Shown piece by piece: positions 1 to 7,989 of a DNA stretch of 9,414 nucleotides. Numbering within the stretch: the stretch's first letter is position 1; each line of letters begins with the position of its first letter. Source of the DNA: Thermoguttaceae bacterium. GTDB lineage: Bacteria; Planctomycetota; Planctomycetia; Pirellulales; Thermoguttaceae. Both the position numbers and the translations under genes were made by a program. The notes below the pieces were generated by a model, which had not been told where the DNA came from, made no database searches, and was given only the letters and a program-made list of their open reading frames with translations. The stretch lies in the NCBI GenBank assembly GCA_024653385.1, contig JANLFZ010000149.1, positions 1-9,414 of the forward strand, in the 5' to 3' direction.

Positions 1-2
1 CC

Positions 3-482
3 GCGCTCGAGCAGCCGGACGAGGGCCCGATGGATGCCCGCATCGAGGGACGCCTCCTTGCGACCCTGGGCGACGCCTACCGAGTGTTGGGGCACCGTTG
101 GCGGGCACGGCGCGCGCTGCGCAAGGCCGAGCGGTTGCTCAGCGATTTTCGCCACGTCGGCGAGTTGGCCGATTTCCCGCTGACGGGGTTGGGGAAACTC
201 GAGCCCGATCCGCAAAGGGCCACGGCGCATTTGCGTCGGGCGATCGCAATCCAACGCGCCATGGCCGACGAGGTGGGGCTCGCGCGGACCTTGCTCCTGG
301 AAGCTCGGCGGGCGGGCGACCCGGCCGTGGCCGAGCAAAACCGGCGCGAGGTGATCTCGCTTCGCGAGCGCCTGCCCGGGCTCCAGGCTTGCCCGCTCCT
401 TGCGCGCATCCTCGATCAGTGGGACGCGTGGTGCTCTGAGCCCGACGCCGGCAGTGAACGGGACCTGTACTGGGGCTTGTAG
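3..482 (+). CDS. TPR-like protein, C-terminal part (5' end outside window)
   Basis: The reading frame is open from the first bases of the window, so this is probably the last ~159 residues of a longer protein; the ATG at 30 is only an internal Met candidate. The visible part is helical and rich in Arg, Ala and Leu. One segment, starting about 10 residues after that Met, has the spacing of a tetratricopeptide repeat (LGDAYRVLG followed by an Ala/Leu-rich second helix). A second helical pair around ATAHLRRAIAIQRAM resembles another degenerate repeat. TPRs are protein-interaction scaffolds; no catalytic motif is visible, so the function cannot be told from this fragment. The gene ends 18 bp before the stop of the convergent yacG gene and is not part of the chaperone cluster. 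The TPR assignment is moderately sure; the full domain layout is unknown. Confidence 0.7.
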   Translation, partial: ALEQPDEGPMDARIEGRLLATLGDAYRVLGHRWRARRALRKAERLLSDFRHVGELADFPLTGLGKLEPDPQRATAHLRRAIAIQRAMADEVGLARTLLLEARRAGDPAVAEQNRREVISLRERLPGLQACPLLARILDQWDAWCSEPDAGSERDLYWGL

Positions 483-484
483 GC

Positions 485-498
485 GGGCGCGGACGCCC
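485..498. terminator. Small GC hairpin between convergent genes, possible bidirectional terminator
   Basis: GGGCG-cggA-CGCCC forms a 5-bp all-GC stem with a 4-base loop in the 18-bp gap between the TPR-like gene stop (482) and the YacG stop (501). The position fits a shared terminator, but there is no T-tract on either strand and the stem is short. Confidence 0.3.
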
Positions 499-500
499 CC

Positions 501-707
501 TCAGTCCGGCTCGTCGCCCTCGGCCGGCGGTGCCGGCCGATCGGCCGGGTCCTTGCGCTCGTAGGGCAGTCCGTACTTCTCGTCGAGCCAGCGGCCCAAG
601 TCGATCAGCTTGCATCGCGCGCTACAGAACGGCGGCGCGGGACTGTTGTCCAGGTCGAAGGGTCTGCCGCAAATGGGGCAGCGACGAAGGCGAGCCGAGC
701 CGCTCAC
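501..707 (-). CDS. yacG: YacG-family zinc-binding protein (DNA gyrase inhibitor family)
   Basis: A 68-residue protein with the YacG zinc site: Cys10 and Cys13 (CPIC), then Cys28 and Cys32 (CSARC), followed by the family signature KLIDLGRWL and an acidic, Pro-rich C-terminus. In E. coli, YacG binds GyrB and inhibits DNA gyrase; that role is known for the family and inferred here. The length is typical. It starts with GTG at 707-705, and this GTG shares four bases (GTGA) with the TGA stop of the FmdB-type gene upstream, so translation is probably coupled to it. It is the last gene of the chaperone cluster, which places a gyrase-modulating protein under the same transcription as protein-folding genes. 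The family call is secure; the functional link to heat shock is an inference from position. Confidence 0.9.
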   Translation of the reverse strand: MSGSARLRRCPICGRPFDLDNSPAPPFCSARCKLIDLGRWLDEKYGLPYERKDPADRPAPPAEGDEPD

Positions 708-1015
708 GAGTCCTTAGCCTTGGTTGCACTCTTGGCCTTGCCTTCGGTTTTGCCGTCGGCCTTGCCATTGGCCTTGCCGTTCGACGAGGCGCTCGCGGGC
801 GTGTCGGCGGCCGCGGCCTTCTTGTACGATTCGCTGCGATAGTCGGTCTTGTAGAATCCCGAACCCCGAAACACGATGGCCGCGCCGGGACCGATCAGGC
901 GGCGGAGCTTATTGCGGCCGCACTTGGGGCACTTCTTCTCGGGGTCGGCCGTGATCGACTGGAACAGCTCGAACTCGTACTCGCAGGCGTCGCAAACGTA
1001 ATCATACGTGGGCAT
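704..1015 (-). CDS. FmdB-family zinc-ribbon protein with Lys/Ala/Gly repeat tail
   Basis: A 103-residue protein. The N-terminal ~66 residues match the FmdB/regulatory zinc-ribbon family: MPTYDYVCDAC start, zinc-ligand pairs Cys8/Cys11 and Cys29/Cys32, then the conserved segment around FRGSGFYKTDY. FmdB in methylotrophs was linked to regulation of formamidase and amidase genes; for most members, including this one, the role is not established. The C-terminal ~35 residues are low complexity, with a four-residue repeat (NGKA, NGKA, DGKT, EGKA at residues 79-94) and a Lys-rich end. Such a tail could contact nucleic acid or be a flexible linker; this is inference. The start at 1015 is chosen over an upstream in-frame ATG at 1066 because it gives the family's MPTY N-terminus and has a Shine-Dalgarno sequence 9 nt before it. 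The stop overlaps the yacG start by 4 bp. Confidence 0.9.
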   Translation of the reverse strand: MPTYDYVCDACEYEFELFQSITADPEKKCPKCGRNKLRRLIGPGAAIVFRGSGFYKTDYRSESYKKAAAADTPASASSNGKANGKADGKTEGKAKSATKAKDS

Positions 1016-1024
1016 GGGTGGGTT

Positions 1025-1030
1025 CTCCCT
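1025..1030 (-). promoter_or_regulatory. Shine-Dalgarno of the fmdB-type gene
   Basis: AGGGAG (minus strand) lies 9 nt before the ATG at 1015 and supports this start over the longer in-frame one at 1066. Confidence 0.7.
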
Positions 1031-1101
1031 GGATGGACTGCGTGAGGCGGGATGACGCGGTCGCACTCCGCGATGGCTCGGAGGCTGCCCCGGGCGCGGC
1101 G

Positions 1102-1698
1102 CTAGGGCGGCGCGGACACAATGACCTGGCTGGGGCGCACCACCCGGTCGTGCAGCATGAAACCGGTACGCACTTCCTGGAGCACGGTGTTCGGGGGGAA
1201 CTCGGCCGAAGGCTGCTGGAGCAAGGCCTCGTGGTAGTTCGGGTCGAACGGCTGGTGCAGCGCCGCGATGGGGTTGCAGTGGTGCTTCGCGAGGACGCCT
1301 TCGAGCTGGCGGGCGACCAGTTCCACGCCTTCCCGAAGACTGGTCGCCTCGGGGATCTTCTCGACCGCCTCGATGGCCCGCTTCACGTTGTCGAGCACGG
1401 GCAAGAGGTCGCGCAACAGCGGCAAGCAGGCGTAGCGGCGTTCTTCCTCGACCATGCGATCGGCCCGCTTGCGGTAGTTGTCGAGTTCGGCCAGGCTTCG
1501 CAGCGCGCGGTCTCTGGCTTGCGCCAACTCGCTGCGGAGCCGGTCGATTTCCGCGGCCTGGTCCTGCACGGCCGTCGAACCAGCCTCTGCCGGAACCTCG
1601 CCGGTTTGGGGCTCGGCGGGCGGCTGCGGCTGGCCGTTGGGGCCACTTGCGGGACCTGCCTCCGGCGGCGTCGCCTGGTTGGGCTCGTCGTGTGCCAT
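1102..1698 (-). CDS. grpE: GrpE, nucleotide exchange factor for DnaK
   Basis: A 198-residue GrpE. It releases ADP from DnaK and so resets the Hsp70 cycle in the cytoplasm. The first ~45 residues are Pro/Ala/Gly/Gln-rich and disordered. They are followed by the long dimerising helix (about 46-110, with DNYRKRADR), which is the GrpE signature, a middle helical part, and a compact beta domain near FDPNYHEAL and VLQEVRTGFMLHDRVVRPSQVIVS, which contacts the DnaK nucleotide domain. Length and C-terminal end are normal for the family. The ATG at 1698 has GGAG 9 nt upstream. It follows dnaJ by 44 bp and precedes the FmdB-type gene by 86 bp, in one transcription direction. Its usual partner gene dnaK is not in this window. 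A small hairpin lies directly 5' of its Shine-Dalgarno sequence. Confidence 0.97.
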   Translation of the reverse strand: MAHDEPNQATPPEAGPASGPNGQPQPPAEPQTGEVPAEAGSTAVQDQAAEIDRLRSELAQARDRALRSLAELDNYRKRADRMVEEERRYACLPLLRDLLPVLDNVKRAIEAVEKIPEATSLREGVELVARQLEGVLAKHHCNPIAALHQPFDPNYHEALLQQPSAEFPPNTVLQEVRTGFMLHDRVVRPSQVIVSAPP

Positions 1699-1707
1699 CG
1701 CGTGCTA

Positions 1708-1725
1708 CTCCGTGTCTCGAAACAC
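1708..1725 (-). promoter_or_regulatory. grpE Shine-Dalgarno with adjacent 5' hairpin
   Basis: On the minus strand, GTGTT-TCGA-GACAC (1725-1712) can fold with a 4-base loop and one G-U pair. It is followed at once by GGAG (1711-1708), 9 nt before the grpE ATG. The Shine-Dalgarno assignment is fairly sure. A regulatory role for the hairpin is only a possibility. Confidence 0.45.
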
Positions 1726-1742
1726 CCTTGCTGCCGTCTTCT

Positions 1743-2879
1743 TCACCCGGCTTGGAAGTACTCCTTGAGTTTTCCGAAAAAGCTCCGGCGTTCAGGACCG
1801 ACCTGCCGGTTCTCCAGCTCGGCCAGTTCGCGGAGCAACCGTTCGTGTTCGGGCGTGAGCCGCTGGGGGACCTCGATGGTGATCTGAACGATCAGATCGC
1901 CACGTCCTCGTCTGCGGGGATCGGGCATGCCGGCCCCTTTCACGGCAAACTGCGTTCCGCTTTGCGTGCCCCGCGGGATTTCCAGTTCGTGTCGCCCTTC
2001 CAGGGTCGGAATCTCGATCGTGCCGCCCAACGCGGCCAGCGCGTAGCCGATGGGAACCTGGCAGAGCAGGTTCCGCCCATCGCGGCGAAAGAACGGGTGG
2101 GGGCGGACTTTGATCGAGCAGTAGCAGTCGCCTCGGGCGCCCCCTTCGGGGCTGGGCTCGCCCTCGCCGGGAAGGCGGACCTGCATACCGTCGTCGACCC
2201 CGGCGGGAATCGACACCTCGCGCGTGACTTCCGTGACGACCACGCCCGACCCTCGGCACTGGCCGCACGCCTCGCGCACAATGGAACCCGCGCCACGGCA
2301 TGAGGGGCAAGTCGTCTGGATGGAGAAGATCCCGGACTGCTGAACGACCTGCCCGCGCCCCCCGCAATAGCGGCAGGTCTCGGGGCGCGTACCGCGTTTC
2401 GCCCCGGTGCCGTCGCACGCGGGGCAGTATTCGTGACGGTGGAACGTGACAGGCTTCTTGACGCCGGTGGCGGCCTCGGCCAACTCGATTTCGACCTCGC
2501 ACGCGACGTCGCTGCCCTTGCGCGGACCGCGACGGCGCCGACCTCGGCCGAACAAATCACCGAACAGCCCGTCGCCGAAGATATCGCCAAAGGCTTGGAA
2601 AATATCGCTGATATCGTGGAATTGGGGGCCGACCCCTCGCCCCTCGAGCCCGGCGTGACCGTACCGGTCGTAGATCGCCCGCTTCTCGGCGTGATTGAGC
2701 ACCTCGAAGGCCTCGGCGGCCTCTTTGAACTTGGCGACCGCCTCTTCGTCGCCGGGGTTGCGGTCGGGGTGGTACTTCAGGGCGAGTTTGCGGTACGCCT
2801 CGGCGATCTGTTTCTCCGTGGCGTTGCGGTCCACGCCCAGGACCTCGTAGTAGTCGCGCTTGCCGGCCATCGTAGCCAT
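1743..2879 (-). CDS. dnaJ: DnaJ, Hsp40 co-chaperone
   Basis: A full-length type I DnaJ of 378 residues, which delivers substrates to DnaK and stimulates its ATPase. Domains in order: J domain (about 8-74) with the HPD triad at 37-39; Gly/Phe region (about 74-122) with repeated DIF motifs and an Arg-rich stretch at 112-121; zinc domain with four CxxCxGxG motifs (Cys152/155, 169/172, 191/194, 205/208); then the two substrate-binding beta domains and a C-terminal dimerisation helix. All key residues are present. The ATG at 2879 gives the N-terminus MATMAGKRDYYEVLG; a second ATG at 2870 is equally compatible. Neither has a good Shine-Dalgarno sequence, and the frame stays open upstream to an ATG at 2978 whose extra residues look non-coding. 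It is separated from groEL-B by 273 bp, unlike the tighter genes around it. Confidence 0.97.
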   Translation of the reverse strand: MATMAGKRDYYEVLGVDRNATEKQIAEAYRKLALKYHPDRNPGDEEAVAKFKEAAEAFEVLNHAEKRAIYDRYGHAGLEGRGVGPQFHDISDIFQAFGDIFGDGLFGDLFGRGRRRRGPRKGSDVACEVEIELAEAATGVKKPVTFHRHEYCPACDGTGAKRGTRPETCRYCGGRGQVVQQSGIFSIQTTCPSCRGAGSIVREACGQCRGSGVVVTEVTREVSIPAGVDDGMQVRLPGEGEPSPEGGARGDCYCSIKVRPHPFFRRDGRNLLCQVPIGYALAALGGTIEIPTLEGRHELEIPRGTQSGTQFAVKGAGMPDPRRRGRGDLIVQITIEVPQRLTPEHERLLRELAELENRQVGPERRSFFGKLKEYFQAG

Positions 2880-2911
2880 GTTGGGGTGCGGGTTCGATGC
2901 AGAACCACCTA

Positions 2912-2941
2912 ATTCTACCGTACGATCTCGCTGACTGGCAT
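2912..2941 (-). promoter_or_regulatory. Candidate internal promoter for dnaJ
   Basis: On the minus strand, ATGCCA (2941-2936), an 18-nt spacer and TAGAAT (2917-2912) resemble -35 and -10 boxes (4 of 6 and 5 of 6 matches to the sigma70 consensus). Transcription would start about 25 nt before the dnaJ ATG. This is a by-eye match in a 273-bp gap; planctomycete promoter consensus is poorly known to me. Confidence 0.3.
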
Positions 2942-3056
2942 GGGACTTCTGGCAAGCCGCGGGCGTGGGGCCCGGCATGAACCCAGACTAACCCGAAGCG
3001 CCCGCGAGGGGCCACCAGGACAAGGGGCTCGTCGCACCTTACCCTCGCCGGCGCTT

Positions 3057-3129
3057 CGTTCACGCCGGAAGGGGACCGTCCCCTTTTCGCGATCCTCCGC
3101 CGCGAAAATGGGGACGGTCCCCGTGAACG
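3057..3129. repeat. REP-like imperfect palindrome between groEL-B and dnaJ
   Basis: The left arm carries CGTTCAC (3057-3063), seven unpaired bases, then GGGGACCGTCCCC (3071-3083) and TTTTCGCG (3084-3091). The right arm carries CGCGAAAA (3101-3108), one extra T, GGGGACGGTCCCC (3110-3122) and GTGAACG (3123-3129). The arms pair around a 9-base loop with one bulge and a 7-base asymmetry. Each GGGGAC-N-GTCCCC unit is also a palindrome on its own. This architecture, and the GGGGACNGTCCCC core, resemble dispersed REP-type palindromes associated with REP-associated (Y1) transposases; no transposase gene lies here. It sits 24 bp after the groEL-B stop, so in RNA it would form a strong stem inside the operon. 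Confidence 0.75.
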
Positions 3130-3152
3130 GTTACAGGGCATTCGCGGTCTGG

Positions 3153-4775
<1,623 letters not shown>

Positions 4776-4785
4776 GTTTGCGATT

Positions 4786-4799
4786 CCTCAAGGTTGAGG
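4786..4799 (-). promoter_or_regulatory. Hairpin containing the groEL-B Shine-Dalgarno sequence
   Basis: CCTCAACCTTGAGG on the minus strand is a perfect inverted repeat. As RNA it can form five pairs around a 4-base loop. Its 3' arm (GAGG) is the best Shine-Dalgarno match for the GTG at 4775, at a spacing of 10 nt. Folding would hide the ribosome binding site. Confidence 0.5.
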
Positions 4800-4827
4800 G
4801 GAAGTGGTGGGAGGTCCGAGGCGGCGG

Positions 4828-5127
4828 TCACTTGACGATCTTCGCGAGGATGTCGCTCTCGCGGAGGATCTTCACTTCCTTGCCGTCGATCTCGATGTCG
4901 GTGCCCGAGTACTTGCCGTAGATCACCTCGTCGCCGACGGCCACGGACATGGGGCTCCGCTCGCCATTGTCCAGGAGCTTGCCGGGCCCGACGGCCAGCA
5001 CGGTGCCGCGCTGGGGCTTTTCCTTGGCCGTATCGGGCAACACAATGCCGCCGGCCGTCTTCTCTTCGGCCTCCACAGGCTCGACCACGATCCGCTCATC
5101 CAGGGGCTTCAGGTTGATATTGGCCAT
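4828..5127 (-). CDS. groES: GroES co-chaperonin
   Basis: A 99-residue GroES, the heptameric lid that caps the GroEL cavity. It has the family N-terminus (INLKPLDERIVVEP), the mobile loop with the hydrophobic GGIVLPD motif (about residues 26-32) that docks on the GroEL apical domain, the segment RGTVLAVGPGK, the GDEVIYGKYSGTDI strand pair and the C-terminal ESDILAKI. The length is normal. The ATG at 5127 has AAGGA 8 nt upstream. It is placed between the two groEL genes: 113 bp after groEL-A and 52 bp before groEL-B, all in the same direction. With only one groES here, it is either shared by both rings or dedicated to the downstream GroEL-B, whose apical residues are the more typical; this pairing is an inference. 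Confidence 0.97.
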   Translation of the reverse strand: MANINLKPLDERIVVEPVEAEEKTAGGIVLPDTAKEKPQRGTVLAVGPGKLLDNGERSPMSVAVGDEVIYGKYSGTDIEIDGKEVKILRESDILAKIVK

Positions 5128-5135
5128 GACTTCGT

Positions 5136-5140
5136 TCCTT
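5136..5140 (-). promoter_or_regulatory. groES Shine-Dalgarno
   Basis: AAGGA on the minus strand, 8 nt before the groES ATG at 5127. Confidence 0.6.
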
Positions 5141-5187
5141 ATTGGTCTGTGGTGATGTGTGTCCTACCAGAGTCGATGGTGTGGGGA

Positions 5188-5226
5188 GGCGGCCGGACCG
5201 CAAGCCCAAGGCCCTGGTCCGGCGCC
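5188..5226 (-). terminator. GC-rich hairpin between groEL-A and groES (attenuator or processing site)
   Basis: GCCGGACC (5192-5199) pairs perfectly with GGTCCGGC (5216-5223). The stem extends by GGC/GCC (5188-5190 with 5224-5226) across one bulged G, giving up to 11 pairs around a 16-base loop. It starts 14 bp past the groEL-A stop. No T-tract follows, so a classical terminator is not certain; partial termination or an RNA processing/stability element would fit as well. Confidence 0.45.
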
Positions 5227-5240
5227 GGGCCGCGCGGGCG

Positions 5241-6890
<1,650 letters not shown>

Positions 6891-6898
6891 AGCGGATT

Positions 6899-6904
6899 CC
6901 TCCT
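6899..6904 (-). promoter_or_regulatory. groEL-A Shine-Dalgarno
   Basis: AGGAGG on the minus strand, 8 nt before the GTG at 6890. It is the strongest ribosome binding site in the window and decides the GTG start over the internal ATG four codons downstream. Confidence 0.85.
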
Positions 6905-7000
6905 CTTGACGTTGGAAATGCGCTTCAAAGAACTAGCCGGCTGGCAGGAGGGATCAACATCACCCACCCCGCGTCTGGCAAGCCCGGCCGTGCTGGGCGA

Positions 7001-7017
7001 CTTTCGCGGTACGAAAG
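7001..7017. promoter_or_regulatory. Dyad CTTTCG-N5-CGAAAG upstream of groEL-A
   Basis: Perfect 6-bp arms with a 5-base spacer, about 110 bp before groEL-A. It could be an operator or a leader hairpin. No protein is assigned to it. Confidence 0.3.
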
Positions 7018-7117
7018 CGGCATACCGCCACACCCCGTGGCAGCCGAGGCCATTTGGGCCCCATTCCAAGCAAGACGCGTGCCACCGAGCCAAGTCAAGT
7101 CACAATGCCTTGCTGGA

Positions 7118-7130
7118 TCGCAAGTTGCGA
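7118..7130. promoter_or_regulatory. Palindrome TCGCAAGTTGCGA, operator candidate
   Basis: 6-bp arms around one central base, about 230 bp upstream of groEL-A. The short spacer suits a dimeric DNA-binding protein better than an RNA hairpin. Confidence 0.3.
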
Positions 7131-7183
7131 CAAACGACCGAAATCGCGTGCCCGAAGGATGATCCCGGGTGGCACAAAGGAAA

Positions 7184-7196
7184 TGCCATAATGGCA
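7184..7196. promoter_or_regulatory. Palindrome TGCCATAATGGCA
   Basis: 6-bp arms around one central base. On the minus strand it is followed by TTTCCTTT, so it could be an operator for the chaperone cluster or a weak secondary terminator for the DJ-1-like gene. The sequence cannot separate the two. Confidence 0.3.
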
Positions 7197-7208
7197 GGAT
7201 CAGACCCG

Positions 7209-7238
7209 ACCGGCCAGACGAGCCAACGGCCTGGCGGT
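7209..7238 (-). terminator. Hairpin directly after the DJ-1/PfpI gene
   Basis: ACCGCCAG and CTGGCCGGT (minus strand) pair with one bulged base around a 13-base loop, beginning at the first base after the TGA stop. There is no U-tract, so this is a terminator-like or 3'-end stabilising structure rather than a textbook terminator. It would separate this gene from the chaperone cluster. Confidence 0.4.
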
Positions 7239-7922
7239 TCACTTTCCGGAGAGCACTTTCAGAAAGGCCGGCATGAAGTGCGGCAGATCGGGCCAACCAC
7301 GCGAGGTCACTAGCGCGCCATCAACCACCACGGGCGCATCGACGAAAACCGCGCCGGCCAACTCGATGTCCGCCCGAATGCCGCAATAGGCGGCGATCTT
7401 CCGCCCCCGAACGGGCCGGGCTGCGTACACCACCTGGGGCCCGTGGCACATCGCCCCCAGCGGTAGATTCCGGTCGAGAAAATACCCCACGATCTCCAGG
7501 ACCTTCTTGTTCTGCCGGATCTCCTCCGGGCCGCGCCCGCCCGGAATCAACAGGCCTTGGTAGTCTGCCGCGCGCACATCCTGGTAGGCCACGTCGGCCT
7601 TGATCAGATACCCGAGCTTCTCGGTGTAGTTCGAATACTGCGGGTCGAAGTCGTGGACGACCATCTGCACGGTCTTGGCCTTCGCGGCGGCGACGACCGG
7701 CTGGACGCCCTCTTCCATCAGCCGGTAGACCATGTAGTAGGTCTCCATGCCCTCGCTGAACTCGCCGATGCACACGAGGACCTTCTTGCCGCGGAGCGCC
7801 CCGGCCGCCTTCTTGGGCTGAGCCGCCGCGCCCGGGGCACCGACCGCCGCGACACCGAGCGTGCCCAGCGACGCGGCAACCAGGTGACGACGAGAGATCG
7901 AATTGGGTACGTGGTCGGACAT
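7239..7922 (-). CDS. DJ-1/PfpI-family protein with Tat signal peptide
   Basis: A 227-residue protein. Residues 1-34 look like a twin-arginine signal: Ser-Arg-Arg at 10-12 (SRRHLVA), a hydrophobic Ala/Leu/Gly stretch and a GAAAQ cleavage site after about residue 34. The rest is a DJ-1/PfpI fold (class I glutamine amidotransferase-like): strand KKVLVCIGEFSEGMET with candidate partner acids Glu57 or Glu60, the IPGGRGPEE loop at 126-134, and the nucleophile elbow AMCHGPQ with Cys159-His160. Family members include proteases, glyoxalases/deglycases, chaperones and redox sensors; which applies cannot be told. Export as a folded protein to the cell envelope would be unusual for the cytoplasmic members of this family. 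The ATG at 7922 has GGAG 7 nt upstream. It lies 67 bp downstream of the DUF4432-like gene on the same strand, so the two may be co-transcribed. Confidence 0.9.
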   Translation of the reverse strand: MSDHVPNSISRRHLVAASLGTLGVAAVGAPGAAAQPKKAAGALRGKKVLVCIGEFSEGMETYYMVYRLMEEGVQPVVAAAKAKTVQMVVHDFDPQYSNYTEKLGYLIKADVAYQDVRAADYQGLLIPGGRGPEEIRQNKKVLEIVGYFLDRNLPLGAMCHGPQVVYAARPVRGRKIAAYCGIRADIELAGAVFVDAPVVVDGALVTSRGWPDLPHFMPAFLKVLSGK

Positions 7923-7989
7923 GGGATCACTCCAAAGGAACTTGGAACGTTTGGTACCGTGGCGAGCTGCTCAGGCGGGAAAGGCCTCC

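Larger units (their letters stand above)
6891..7238 (-). other. 348-bp non-coding region upstream of the chaperone cluster
   Basis: No convincing gene is present. It should hold the cluster's promoter, but I see no clear sigma70 or sigma32 box pair and no CIRCE operator (no TTAGCACTC or GAGTGCTAA). It contains, from the groEL-A side, the Shine-Dalgarno AGGAGG (6899-6904), the dyad CTTTCG-CGGTA-CGAAAG (7001-7017), the near-perfect palindrome TCGCAAGTTGCGA (7118-7130), the palindrome TGCCATAATGGCA (7184-7196), and a hairpin abutting the DJ-1-like gene (7209-7238). The three dyads are unrelated to each other in sequence. Confidence 0.7.

Noticed and set aside
1018..1887. Plus-strand open frame across grpE and the end of dnaJ
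   Set aside because: It spans two confidently identified minus-strand genes and their gap; composition is typical of a shadow frame.
2880..2978. N-terminal extension of DnaJ to the ATG at 2978
   Set aside because: The 33 extra residues have no counterpart in DnaJ and end just before the family's normal N-terminus; the extension would also absorb the candidate promoter.
6891..7238. CIRCE operator or sigma32 promoter expected before groEL
   Set aside because: No TTAGCACTC/GAGTGCTAA half-site and no adequately spaced CTTGAA/CCCCAT pair on the minus strand.
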